Origin: Methylococcus sp. Mc7 | GTDB taxonomy: Bacteria > Pseudomonadota > Gammaproteobacteria > Methylococcales > Methylococcaceae | Length of the DNA: 64,000 bases | NCBI RefSeq assembly: GCF_019285515.1 | Contig: NZ_CP079095.1 | Span: 3,318,501-3,382,500, forward strand | Reading direction: 5' to 3' | In this document: positions 1-7,425 of the stretch, one piece after another | Numbering within the stretch: the first letter of the stretch is position 1 | Layout of the letters: each line of letters begins with the position of its first letter | Notes under the pieces: generated by a model | The model's database searches: none | Told to the model about the DNA's origin: nothing | Seen by the model: only the letters and a program-made list of their open reading frames with translations | Translations under genes and position numbers: made by a program

Positions 1-278
1 CGCCGCCCCTGGCGAACTACAAGCCCGACTATCGCCAGGGCATGTACACCTACAGCATGTACTGCTCGCGCTGCCACGATACGGGGGCGGGAGGGGCGCC
101 GATGCTGGACGACGTCGACGAGTGGGAGTCCCGCGGCATCCTCTGGCCCTCTCTCATGCAGGACCATGTCCGCGATGGCTTTCTCCACATGCCGTCCATG
201 GGGCAGGCCGGGTTGTCGGAGCAGAACATCGCGGATGCGATTTACTTCATGACGGTCAAGATCGAGGCCGGCAAGTAG
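1..278 (+). CDS. c5-type cytochrome c, 3' part (5' end outside window)
   Basis: The reading frame is open from the window edge (first full codon at 3), so the start and signal peptide are missing. A haem-binding C-S-R-C-H motif is encoded at 63-77, and the downstream M-P-S-M segment is placed like the distal methionine ligand of small c5-type cytochromes. The final residues (ADAIYFMTVKIEAG) are the usual closing helix of the family. It is probably a periplasmic electron carrier. The cytochrome domain at 2116 closely resembles it (similar spacing, the same G-A-P and G-F-L-x-M-P blocks), so the two look like paralogues in one respiratory neighbourhood. Confidence 0.85.
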   Translation, partial: PPLANYKPDYRQGMYTYSMYCSRCHDTGAGGAPMLDDVDEWESRGILWPSLMQDHVRDGFLHMPSMGQAGLSEQNIADAIYFMTVKIEAGK

Positions 279-326
279 GCGGCGGCGAGCCGCCCGGGAG
301 CTGTGCGGCAGACCAGGGGGCCGAGA

Positions 327-932
327 ATGATGAAAAAACTCGAATGTCGGCCGGTGTTCCACGCCGGAGCGGGGCTGGGGCTGGCCTTGCTCGTCGGGCT
401 GGTGTCGGGATGCGCTTCCAGTCCGGTTCCCGAATCGCTGCGCAAGCGGGCGGTCTTACAGCCGAGCAGTTTCGTCGAACTCAAGTCGCACGCCTCGCAG
501 TACCGGGACCGAATGGTTATCCTGGGCGGTGACATCGTGCAGACCCGCCATCTCGGCAAAACCTCCGAAATCGAGGTCGTCCAGAAGTCGCTCGACAGCG
601 CAGACCGGCCGGAGCGGAGCGACAGCTCCGGCGGCCGGTTTCTGGCCGAGTGCCCCTATTTCGTCGATCCGACCATTTACGAAAAAGACCGCGAACTGAC
701 GGTGGCCGGGAAAGTGCTCGGCGAACGCACCCAGAAGCTCGACGAGGCCGAATACGACTACCTGGTGGTCGGCTGCGATTACCTGCACCTGTGGCCCGAG
801 CGGCAGCCCCCCGGCTATTACCCGTATCCCTACGCCTGGTACGGCTGGGGATGGCCGTATTACTACTACCCCTACTCGTTCTACTACCCGTACTATCCGG
901 GGCCGATGCGCGCTCCGGTCAAGCGCCGGTGA
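327..932 (+). CDS. slp: Slp-family outer membrane lipoprotein
   Basis: The protein has 201 residues. A basic start (MMKK), a hydrophobic segment and the lipobox L-V-S-G-C with Cys29 mark a lipoprotein signal. The body carries the Slp fold signature: a repeated 'G.I..T' strand (I-L-G-G-D-I-V-Q-T) and 'V-A-G-K-V' near residue 130. The last 45 residues are extremely rich in Tyr, Pro and Trp, a low-complexity tail seen in several Slp homologues. I chose ATG 327 because the GTG at 303 would put eight polar residues before the signal peptide. Slp proteins are starvation or stationary-phase lipoproteins of unclear molecular function. The gene follows the truncated cytochrome by about 50 bp and may be co-transcribed with it. 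Confidence 0.85.
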   Translation: MMKKLECRPVFHAGAGLGLALLVGLVSGCASSPVPESLRKRAVLQPSSFVELKSHASQYRDRMVILGGDIVQTRHLGKTSEIEVVQKSLDSADRPERSDSSGGRFLAECPYFVDPTIYEKDRELTVAGKVLGERTQKLDEAEYDYLVVGCDYLHLWPERQPPGYYPYPYAWYGWGWPYYYYPYSFYYPYYPGPMRAPVKRR

Positions 933-935
933 GGA

Positions 936-1355
936 TCACTCGCCGATGATCTTGACCAGGGCGCGCTTGCGGCGACGGCCATCGAACTCGCCGTAGAAAA
1001 TCTGTTCCCAGGGGCCGAAATCGAGCCTGCCCTCGGTGATGGCGACTACCACTTCGCGTCCCATGACCTGCCGCTTCATGTGGGCGTCGGCGTTGTCCTC
1101 GCCGGTATCGTTGTGGCGGTACTGGCGGATCGGCTCGTGCGGCGCGAGCTTTTCCAGCCACTGGGTGTAGTCGTGGTGCAGGCCCGATTCGTCGTCGTTG
1201 ATGAACACGCTGGCGGTGATGTGCATGGCGTTGACCAGCACCAGGCCTTCGCGCACCCCGCTTTCGCGCAGGCATTCTTCGACCTGCCGGGTGATGTTCA
1301 CGAAGCCGACACGGTTCGGCACGTTGAACCAGAGTTCCTTGCGGTAGCTTTTCAT
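936..1355 (-). CDS. YjbQ family protein (UPF0047)
   Basis: A 139-residue protein matching the YjbQ/UPF0047 family over its full length. The conserved metal-site segments are visible: N-A-M-H-I-T-A-S near residue 44, [10 protein letters not shown] near 58, [13 protein letters not shown] near 80, and a closing G[12 protein letters not shown]. Family members form trimers and have weak thiamine-phosphate synthase activity; the physiological role is unsettled. A strong Shine-Dalgarno (GAGGAG) precedes ATG 1355. The gene converges on the Slp gene with a 3-bp gap and is divergent from the LOG gene. Confidence 0.9.
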   Translation of the reverse strand: MKSYRKELWFNVPNRVGFVNITRQVEECLRESGVREGLVLVNAMHITASVFINDDESGLHHDYTQWLEKLAPHEPIRQYRHNDTGEDNADAHMKRQVMGREVVVAITEGRLDFGPWEQIFYGEFDGRRRKRALVKIIGE

Positions 1356-1455
1356 GCGGTCTCCTCGAGGTTTTCGTCAAGAGCCGAATCTTAACCGTTT
1401 CCCCGCCGTGCAGGCGATATCATGCGGTTTTGGCCACCTCAAGGGGAGAGGACTC

Positions 1456-2043
1456 ATGGAGCTGAAAAGCGTCTGTGTCTATTGCGGATCGAGCGCCGGC
1501 GAGCGGCCGGAATACTTCGACGAGGCCCACCGGTTCGGGCGGCTGCTGGCGGCGCGCGGCATCCGCCTGGTCTACGGCGGTGCCAGTGTGGGCCTCATGG
1601 GTGCGGTCGCCGACGCGGCGCTCGCCGCCGGCGGGGAGGTGGTCGGGGTGATTCCGCACGCGCTGGTCGCCAAGGAAATCGCCCATGCCGGACTGACGGA
1701 CCTGGTGGTGACCGGATCCATGCACGAGCGCAAGGCCCGGATGGCGGAGCTGTCGGACGGCTTCGTCGCCCTGCCCGGCGGCATCGGCACTTTCGAGGAA
1801 TTGTTTGAGGCCTGGACCTGGGCCCAGCTCGGCATACACCACAAGCCGTGCGCGCTGCTGAACGTCGCCGGCTACTACGATCGGCTGGTGGCGTTCCTGG
1901 AGCACGCGGCGGGTGAGGGCTTCATGCGGCGACTGCACCGCTCCATGCTGCTGGTCGCGCGGCAGCCGGAAGAGCTGCTCGAAGCCTTCGCGGCCTATCG
2001 TCCGCCCGAGGTCGAAACCTGGGTGCGGGCCGACGAGACCTGA
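1456..2043 (+). CDS. LOG family protein (putative cytokinin riboside 5'-monophosphate phosphoribohydrolase)
   Basis: A 195-residue Rossmann-type protein with the diagnostic LOG motif P-G-G-I-G-T-F-E-E-L-F-E near residue 108 and an upstream nucleotide-binding segment (V-Y-G-G-A-S-V-G-L-M-G). LOG enzymes hydrolyse nucleoside 5'-monophosphates to the free base and ribose-5-phosphate; bacterial members are often misnamed lysine decarboxylases. ATG 1456 follows an AAGGGGAGAG ribosome-binding site. An in-frame start about 100 bp upstream would run into the divergent YjbQ promoter region and was not used. Confidence 0.9.
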   Translation: MELKSVCVYCGSSAGERPEYFDEAHRFGRLLAARGIRLVYGGASVGLMGAVADAALAAGGEVVGVIPHALVAKEIAHAGLTDLVVTGSMHERKARMAELSDGFVALPGGIGTFEELFEAWTWAQLGIHHKPCALLNVAGYYDRLVAFLEHAAGEGFMRRLHRSMLLVARQPEELLEAFAAYRPPEVETWVRADET

Positions 2044-2115
2044 AGGACACTGTCCATTGGATCAGCGTATCGAATCATCAATAATTCGACTTTCCCCAGC
2101 CGAGGAGCCGCCCGC

Positions 2116-2928
2116 ATGAACACCCGAATCGTCCTGGCCGCCTGCGTACTGCTGACGGCGTCCGCCGTATTCGCCGGAGAACCTTCCGCCCCGGTCACGG
2201 GCAACAAACTCGATGCCGAACACGGCGGGAAGGTGTACCGCTCGGCCTGCGCCGGCTGCCACGACAAGGGAAAGGAAGGGGCGCCGAGGTTGGACCAGCC
2301 GGGGAGCTGGAAAAGCCGTTCGTTCGAATCCTTTTCCGTCATGGAGAACCACGCCCGCGGCGGATTTCTCAAGATGCCGCCGAAGGGCGGCAGACCGCTG
2401 CTTTCCGACCGCGACGTCGCCGATGCGGTGTTCTATATGACCCAGCGGCTCGAGGGCGGGAAAACGGCCATACCGGCCTCTATGGAGGAGGCGAACGCGC
2501 AGCGGCTGGATGAGGTGGCGAAGCGCGGCGCGCGGGTCATGCCCTTCGATCTGGACAAGACCACCCACGTTTTCAGCAAGACGGCGCAAGGCGGCGTCCA
2601 GCAGGTCGTGGCGAAGAAAGGGGCGGACGCCGAGCAGATCCGCCTGATCCGCCAGCATCTCGCCGAGATCGCCGGCAAGTTCGCCCACGGTGATTTTTCC
2701 GCGCCCGCGCGTATTCACGGCGAAGCCATGCCGGGCCTCGCCGAGCTGAAGCGTGCCGCTCCCGGAAGCCTCAAGGTCAAGTACAGCGTCCTGGAGCGCG
2801 GGGCGCAGATCGAATATTCGGCGGACGATCCCGCCCTGGTCGATGCCATCCACCGCTGGTTCGACGCCCAGTTGAGCGATCACGCCAGGCACGCGACCGA
2901 GGGGCACGGCGGGCATCACCCCCACTGA
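2116..2928 (+). CDS. Exported cytochrome c with conserved C-terminal domain
   Basis: A 270-residue two-part protein. Residues 1-20 are a signal peptide ending A-V-F-A. Residues about 32-112 are a c5-type cytochrome: C45-A-G-C48-H49 for haem and M88 in K-M-P-P-K-G-G as the probable sixth ligand. Residues about 118-255 form a second conserved domain (starting R-V-M-P-F-D-L-D-K-T-T-H-x-F, with I-H-G-x-x-M-P-G-L in the middle and W-F-D-A-Q-L-S-D-H at the end). I know this as a stand-alone conserved protein in proteobacteria, sometimes mislabelled aspartate carbamoyltransferase; no ATCase motif is present. The tail is His-rich (H-G-G-H-H-P-H), which could bind metal. An SD (GAGGAG) precedes the ATG. 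Confidence 0.8.
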   Translation: MNTRIVLAACVLLTASAVFAGEPSAPVTGNKLDAEHGGKVYRSACAGCHDKGKEGAPRLDQPGSWKSRSFESFSVMENHARGGFLKMPPKGGRPLLSDRDVADAVFYMTQRLEGGKTAIPASMEEANAQRLDEVAKRGARVMPFDLDKTTHVFSKTAQGGVQQVVAKKGADAEQIRLIRQHLAEIAGKFAHGDFSAPARIHGEAMPGLAELKRAAPGSLKVKYSVLERGAQIEYSADDPALVDAIHRWFDAQLSDHARHATEGHGGHHPH

Positions 2929-3064
2929 AACAGCCGCGCGATTCGATATGCCGCCACTTGGCGGACCGGGCTGTTCCTGGCGTAACGTCCCCGACTACGC
3001 CTTAGTAATCGACGTTCGGGTGCCAGGAAGTCCCGTTTGCCGCGCTCGGGGGCTCTCGCGGCAG

Positions 3065-3152
3065 TCGGGCGGCCTTTCTTTTGGTTACGCTGTTTTGCGG
3101 CTTTCCTGCCGCAAACCCTTCGGGCGCACTCCGTGCGACCCAGTTTGCTCCC
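3065..3152 (+). repeat. Dispersed intergenic repeat, copy 1
   Basis: About 88 bp, nearly identical to the reverse complement of 24153-24239. It holds two perfect hairpins and the first half of a third (3143-3159): an 8-bp stem (TTTGCGGC/GCCGCAAA) with loop TTTCCT, a 5-bp stem (CGCAC/GTGCG) with loop TCC, and a 6-bp stem (GTTTGC/GCAAAC) with loop TCCCG. All three loops contain TCC. It encodes no protein. Confidence 0.85.
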
Positions 3153-3226
3153 GGCAAACTGGTCTTTGGCCGAGCAAAGACACTACGCCAGGAGCGAATT
3201 TGGACAGCTGAAAGCTGGCCCGAAGG

Positions 3227-3250
3227 GCAAAACCCATGGATGGGTTTTGC
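3227..3250. repeat. Perfect 11-bp hairpin in the repeat field
   Basis: GCAAAACCCAT and its exact complement are separated by GG. A closely related hairpin (10-bp stem, loop CC) occurs at 24266-24287 beside the second repeat copy, together with matching flanking sequence (a GCCAGGAGC block and a GGCCCG..GGGC hairpin). The two loci therefore share several modules in rearranged order. Confidence 0.75.
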
Positions 3251-3376
3251 AGTGTAACCCGCCTTCGGGTGCGGAAACCCGATTCAAATCATCGTCGCGA
3301 TAGCGACTCTTCGCTGATCTTCTTGCCCCTGCAAATCGCCACCGCTCATAAGGCAAAGAAATGGTAGGTCGTTACA

Positions 3377-5950
3377 CTAGAAGCTGATGGTGATGCTCCC
3401 GCGTAGCATGCGGGGCTCCACCGGGTGGATGGTCTTGCCTTCCACGCCTTCCAGCGGCTGGTTCTGCAGGCGGTACTGGTAGTAATAGGCGATGTCGTTG
3501 GCCCTGGAATCGAAGATGTTGAAGAGGTCCAGCGTCAGCTTGATGTTCTCCTCCTGCCAGCCCAGGCCGAAGTTGACCAGGGTGGTGTCGCCCAGAAACA
3601 CCGTTCCCGCCTCGTTGAGCGGCACGTTGCTGAAGTGGCGCAGCCTTAGGGTGGACCAGAAGCCGTAGGGCATCTGCACCGTGGCGCCGCTGGTGATGAC
3701 GTTGCCGACCGAGTTGGGAATGCTGTTTTCGCCGCTGGGCAGATCCGTGTAGTACGACTTGGTGAAGGCCAGGTCGGCGTCCAGGGTCAGCCAGTCGGTC
3801 GGCTGGTAATAGTTGGCCCATTCCACGCCGTAGCGGTTGCCGGGGCCGGTCGGTTCGGTGGTGCCGGCATCGCCCGTGAACACGAGTTCGGAAGCGGTGT
3901 GCAGGAACCAGAAGGCCAGGGTGCTGTTGAGCCCCGGGATGTACTGGGTGCGCGCGCCGATCTCAGCGCCTTTGGAGCGTACCATCGGAGTCACGGCATG
4001 GGCCGGATCGCCGTTGTTGGGATTCACGCTCTCCACCGTGCCGCGGGCATCGTTGGAATGGAAGCCGTAGCCCAGGTTGACGAAGAACTCGGTGTCCGCC
4101 CAGGGCCCGAACACCACGCTGAGCTTGGGGCTGACCATGCTGGCGTTGCGGTTGCCCGAGTTCAGGGGTGTCAACTGGCTGTCCACGTTGAAGACGAAGA
4201 TGTCGTTGCGCAGGCCGGCGATGGTCTTGAACTTCTCCATCCAGAAGGTTTCGTTCTTGAAGTACATGCCGATGCTGGTTTCGGACACGTTGTCGCGGCT
4301 GACGATGTTGAACACCTCGCGCCACTGGGTATTGGCCAGCTCCAGCCCGCCGATCTGGTCATGGCGGATCTGCAGGCCCACGCTGTTCTCCATGTTGGTG
4401 CCGAACAGGTTGTTGAACCAGGTCTGCGAGGCGGTGCCGCCGTAATACCAGCGGTGCTCGCCTTGCAGGATCTGGTCGCCCCGCTGCGGATGCTCCAGAA
4501 AATAGGTGAAGTCCGAGTACAGGTCCAGGTCGTAGTAGGCGAGGTATAGGTTGACCTCGCTCTTGGACGATTCGCCCCGGCTCCAGAGGTTGGTGGACAG
4601 GCTGTAGCGGTTGGTGTTGCCGCCGTCGCTGCGGTTCATGGTGCCGTAGAGGTCGAGCTGATTCTCCAGCACCAGTGCTTCGGGAATCTGGTTGGTGGCG
4701 TACCAGCGCGAGTTGTAGCCTTTGGCGATCACCGACAGGCCCCAGTCCTCCTTGTCGATGGTGTAGCGCAGCATGCCGTTGAACTGGTTCAGATCCATCG
4801 GGCGCTGCCAGGGGCCGTCGTAGAAGTTGACCGACGCGGCATAGAGCAGATCGCCCGGTCCCAGCTCGTTGGAATTGGCCGCGACCGTGCGGTAGTAATT
4901 GTATTCGCCGCCGGTGAAGTTGACGAAGCCCTGCGGCAGCCGATGCTTGGTGTGCATGTAGGCATAGCCGGCCGCGGAAAAATCGCCCATCTCCGCGTAA
5001 TACGGTCCCTTGCCGTATTCCACCCGGTCCACCAGCTCCGGGATGATGCTGTTGAGGTCCATGTAGCCCTGGCCGTGGGCGTTGGTCGGCAGGTTCATGG
5101 GCACACCGTCGACCCAGGTGGCGAAATCGGTGCCGTGGTCCAGGTTGAAGCCGCGCAGGAAATACTGGTTGGCCTTGCCCGTGCCGCTGTGCTGCGTGGC
5201 CAGCATGCCGGGCACGACCTCGACCAGTTCGCCGACGCGCAGCAGGGGCCGGTACTTGAACTGGTTCTGGCCCACTACGCCTTGGGAGGCCGATTGCGTC
5301 AGGCCGATCAGGTCGGTTTCGCGCCCCACCACCTCGACGGTTTCGAGGCTGACCGGCTCCTCGATGAGCTGTGGGTCGTTCTCGTCGTCGTCTTTTTTCG
5401 ATCTCGGTCTTGCCCTGGGTTTGGCTTTTCCCTTCGAGTCGGTCGGAGTCGCCGTCTGTGCCCGGGTTTCAGCTTCGCTGCTCTTCGAGTCAGCTTCGCT
5501 GCTCTTCGAGTCAGCTTCGCTGCTCTTCGAGTCAGCTTCGCTGCTCTTCGAGTCAGCTTCGCTGCTCTTCGAGTCAGCTTCGCTGCTCTTCGAGTCAGCT
5601 TCGCTGCTCTTCGAGTCAGCTTCGCTGCTCTTCGAGTCAGCTTCGCTGCTCTTCGAGTCAGCTTCGCTGCTCTTCGAGTCAGCTTCGCTGCTCTTCGAGT
5701 CAGCTTCGCTGCTCTTCGAGTCAGCTTCGCTGCTCTTCGAGTCGGCCGCTGTTTCCGATTCCGGCTGCGCTTCGGCGGGAGGTTGCGGCTGCGGATGGGC
5801 GAAACCGACGTCGGGACAAGTGGCGCCCAGCGTGCACAGGATCGCCCAGACCTTGCGGCTGTCCTGCAATGCGCTCCGGAAATACCGGACGTCCCCGCCT
5901 GCAGAGGATTCCGACGCGCGGTGCGGCGTGATGATTTTTCTTGCTTGCAT
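3377..5950 (-). CDS. TonB-dependent outer membrane receptor with heptapeptide-repeat linker
   Basis: An 857-residue outer membrane receptor. After an extended N-terminus a hydrophobic stretch (V-W-A-I-L-C-T-L-G-A) is probably the export signal. A low-complexity acidic linker follows, made of 13 copies of D-S-K-S-S-E-A, then a basic Lys/Arg/Pro stretch. The TonB box-like L-E-T-V-E-V-V-G begins near residue 203, and a plug domain (L-R-V-G-E-L-V-E-V-V-P-G-M; F-L-R-G-F-N-L-D-H-G-T-D-F) and a 22-strand-type barrel continue to a terminal Phe, as expected for BAM insertion. The plug sequence (N-L-D-H-G-T-D-F, W-V-D-G-V-P) resembles receptors of unknown substrate rather than classical siderophore receptors. 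ATG 5950 is the only ATG before the hydrophobic segment. Confidence 0.9.
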   Translation of the reverse strand: MQARKIITPHRASESSAGGDVRYFRSALQDSRKVWAILCTLGATCPDVGFAHPQPQPPAEAQPESETAADSKSSEADSKSSEADSKSSEADSKSSEADSKSSEADSKSSEADSKSSEADSKSSEADSKSSEADSKSSEADSKSSEADSKSSEADSKSSEAETRAQTATPTDSKGKAKPRARPRSKKDDDENDPQLIEEPVSLETVEVVGRETDLIGLTQSASQGVVGQNQFKYRPLLRVGELVEVVPGMLATQHSGTGKANQYFLRGFNLDHGTDFATWVDGVPMNLPTNAHGQGYMDLNSIIPELVDRVEYGKGPYYAEMGDFSAAGYAYMHTKHRLPQGFVNFTGGEYNYYRTVAANSNELGPGDLLYAASVNFYDGPWQRPMDLNQFNGMLRYTIDKEDWGLSVIAKGYNSRWYATNQIPEALVLENQLDLYGTMNRSDGGNTNRYSLSTNLWSRGESSKSEVNLYLAYYDLDLYSDFTYFLEHPQRGDQILQGEHRWYYGGTASQTWFNNLFGTNMENSVGLQIRHDQIGGLELANTQWREVFNIVSRDNVSETSIGMYFKNETFWMEKFKTIAGLRNDIFVFNVDSQLTPLNSGNRNASMVSPKLSVVFGPWADTEFFVNLGYGFHSNDARGTVESVNPNNGDPAHAVTPMVRSKGAEIGARTQYIPGLNSTLAFWFLHTASELVFTGDAGTTEPTGPGNRYGVEWANYYQPTDWLTLDADLAFTKSYYTDLPSGENSIPNSVGNVITSGATVQMPYGFWSTLRLRHFSNVPLNEAGTVFLGDTTLVNFGLGWQEENIKLTLDLFNIFDSRANDIAYYYQYRLQNQPLEGVEGKTIHPVEPRMLRGSITISF
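5471..5743 (-). repeat. 13 x 21-bp in-frame tandem repeat inside the TonB receptor gene
   Basis: Thirteen contiguous 21-bp units (273 bp exactly) lie between the signal region and the TonB box, and they look identical at the base level. Each encodes D-S-K-S-S-E-A on the minus strand. Because 21 is a multiple of 3, gain or loss of units would change linker length without a frameshift. Both other frames of the antisense strand also stay open, which creates long spurious frames there. Confidence 0.95.
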
Positions 5951-6097
5951 GGTGTCTTGTCGTATCTGTCGACTTGTTCTTATCTCGGACGCATCCTGCG
6001 CGGAACGCGGGAAGTTCCGGTATCCCCCGGAGCAGGCGCGAAGAGTATGACGCGGCAGCCCGCCCCTTGATGAGTCGGCGGGGGCGGGACTTCGGAG

Positions 6098-6262
6098 TTA
6101 CTTCTGCGGGGCAGTGCCGGGTTGCGCCGGCGTCTCTTCCTTCGACTTCATCCATTCCGGCTTCTTGGGCCCCGGGGTATTCCCGAACGGACCTTCCTTG
6201 CCGCAACCGGACAACAAGGCGGCTCCAAGGAGGATGATCGCGATTTTCCTGTAGGGTGTCAT
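6098..6262 (-). CDS. Small lipoprotein, 54 aa
   Basis: A short gene translating to M-T-P-Y-R-K, a hydrophobic segment, and the lipobox L-L-S-G-C-G-K with Cys20. The mature part of about 35 residues is Pro/Lys/Glu-rich (P-G-P-K-K-P-E-W-M-K) with no recognisable domain. It lies between the exported protein at 6358-6738 and the TonB receptor, all on the same strand, so it may be the middle gene of a small operon. The signal peptide and lipobox are the main reasons to believe it is real. Confidence 0.65.
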   Translation of the reverse strand: MTPYRKIAIILLGAALLSGCGKEGPFGNTPGPKKPEWMKSKEETPAQPGTAPQK

Positions 6263-6357
6263 GGGTGACTCGGATCGGTAAGGAAATGGGGCGAGGCGTA
6301 CGCCGCCTCGCCTGCTTTGGGGGCGAAGCGGCGCATGTCATCGGTTATTGGGATTTT

Positions 6358-6738
6358 TTAGAGCTTCCCTTCCTTTTTGTAGTAGTCGACTTCGTCGCCC
6401 ACTTCTTTCACCACTTCTTCCAGCGGCGCTACCGTTTCCGCGACCTGACCGGCCTCGAGCGAGCCGATCACCGATTTCAACCGGCTGCTGGAAAGCTGCA
6501 TGGGCATGGTGCTCTTTTCCTTATAGGAATCGATTGCCAGTTTTCTCGCCTTTTTGGCGTTTTCCAGGCACAAATCCTTGTTGGATTGCTTTGCAGCCTC
6601 CAGTGCCGCCTTGCTGGCGTTGAGAACTTCGACGAGATTCGGCGGCGGGTCGGCATAGCGCCCGCCGGCGAAGCTGACGCCGGCTGCCAGTCCCAGGAAT
6701 GAAGCGAGCAGGACGCGGCGAAGGCCATAATTGTTCAT
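6358..6738 (-). CDS. Exported helical protein of unknown function, 126 aa
   Basis: The N-terminus (M-N-N-Y-G-L-R-R followed by a hydrophobic segment ending G-V-S-F-A-G-G) is a cleavable signal peptide. The mature protein is Lys/Glu/Ala-rich and predicted mostly alpha-helical, with one Cys in D-L-C-L-E-N. The layout (two helical hairpins, A-K-K-A-R-K-L-A, and L-E-E-V-V-K-E-V) is loosely reminiscent of small periplasmic metal-binding helical proteins, but it lacks their histidines, so no function is assigned. It is upstream of the small lipoprotein and TonB receptor on the same strand. Confidence 0.7.
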   Translation of the reverse strand: MNNYGLRRVLLASFLGLAAGVSFAGGRYADPPPNLVEVLNASKAALEAAKQSNKDLCLENAKKARKLAIDSYKEKSTMPMQLSSSRLKSVIGSLEAGQVAETVAPLEEVVKEVGDEVDYYKKEGKL

Positions 6739-6846
6739 TCAAGACTCCTTACTGTATCTATTTGTAATTGGGATTACGGATGCCGCCCGGTTTTCAGGTA
6801 CCAGCCGGGCGCATGCTTTTGGTGGAGCGAATCTTCATGGGCGCGC

Positions 6847-6871
6847 AAAAAGGCCCGCCGCGAGCGGCGGG
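6847..6871 (-). terminator. Factor-independent terminator
   Basis: CCCGCCGC and GCGGCGGG form a perfect GC stem with a tight loop, followed on the minus strand by CCTTTTTG. It would terminate leftward transcripts coming from the candidate small RNA or reading through from the operon at 7426. Confidence 0.75.
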
Positions 6872-6992
6872 TATCGGAATGCGTCCATGTCCCTAGGATT
6901 TCTCCGCGTCAATCCGCCAGGCATGCGTCAAAAATCGCCACCTGGCGGCTGTGCTTCAAATCCCGAACCGGGCGCCCTAGGAGATTCAGCAT
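6847..6992 (-). ncRNA. Candidate small RNA between sigma-54 promoter and terminator
   Basis: Transcription from the candidate promoter would start near 6992 and end at the terminator, giving about 145 nt. The segment can form an 8-bp stem CCGCCAGG/CCTGGCGG and contains two copies of CCTAGG, a self-complementary hexamer, near its 5' end and before the terminator; these could pair to close a long-range stem. A 27-codon frame beginning M-L-N-L-L-G-R-P exists in it but has no ribosome-binding site. There is no resemblance to a known RNA family that I can name. Confidence 0.35.
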
Positions 6993-7000
6993 ATAAATAA

Positions 7001-7017
7001 CAGCAAGACCCGTGCCC
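7001..7017 (-). promoter_or_regulatory. Candidate sigma-54 promoter
   Basis: Read on the minus strand, the sequence is GGGCACGGGTCTTGCTG. The invariant GG and GC doublets are exactly 10 nt apart and the -12 element TTGCT is perfect; the only departure from TGGCAC is the first base. It points away from the metal operon end and toward the terminator at 6847-6871. Confidence 0.5.
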
Positions 7018-7425
7018 ATATGGATGCGGCTTGACCGGAATATCGTGGAGTGAGTTTGGAGCTGCGGCAAGGATTATGGCTCGGCGGTTTTCCATATAAG
7101 AATCATCCATTGAAATCAGTGTGATATGCCATGGCTGCCGGGATGGCGTTCTCCCGCATCGATAGGTGACGGAAAAATCGAAGGGAGCTCGATCACGAGT
7201 ATTCGTGGCGATTCCTGCGCCCTGTTCGCCAGTCACCGACGTCCGGGTTCCGCCGACTGCGTTAAATCCCTCGATGGATATATCAAATCACATAGCCGTT
7301 CCGGGCCTGGAATCGTATCGTCCAGGACGTCTGTTCGCCTGCGCGACGCGGCACGAATGCTATGGAGAAATGACTGGGCGAAGGGGGCTTCCGTATCAGG
7401 GAGCGTAATCCGGAAACAGGATGGC

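Larger units (their letters stand above)
2929..3376. other. Intergenic region filled by hairpin-forming repeats
   Basis: No credible gene lies between the cytochrome stop and the TonB receptor stop. The interval contains a chain of short perfect inverted repeats: 3094-3115, 3125-3137, 3143-3159 and 3227-3250. One block (3065-3152) is nearly identical to 24153-24239 on the other strand. Short frames that cross it are translations of the repeat. Confidence 0.7.
6739..7425. other. Long gene-free interval, AT-richer than its surroundings
   Basis: About 690 bp without a convincing protein gene on either strand; frames of about 100 codons exist but have no ribosome-binding site, no family resemblance and unusual codon use. 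On the minus strand it holds a candidate sigma-54 promoter (7001-7017) and a factor-independent terminator (6847-6871), which together delimit a possible small RNA. Nothing recognisable is seen between 7020 and 7425. Confidence 0.6.

Noticed and set aside
5471-5743. Regular repeat array resembling a CRISPR
   Set aside because: The 21-bp units are directly contiguous with no spacers, in frame inside a coding region, and no cas genes are present.
4943-6070. Long plus-strand frames (up to 375 codons) over the TonB receptor gene
   Set aside because: They are antisense to the receptor and kept open by the stop-free 21-bp repeat; their proteins show only repeat-derived low complexity and no ribosome-binding site.
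6945-6985. tRNA or tmRNA-like T-arm (GGTTCGGGATTTG) on the minus strand
   Set aside because: The flanking bases do not form a 5-bp T stem, and no acceptor or anticodon arm can be drawn around it.
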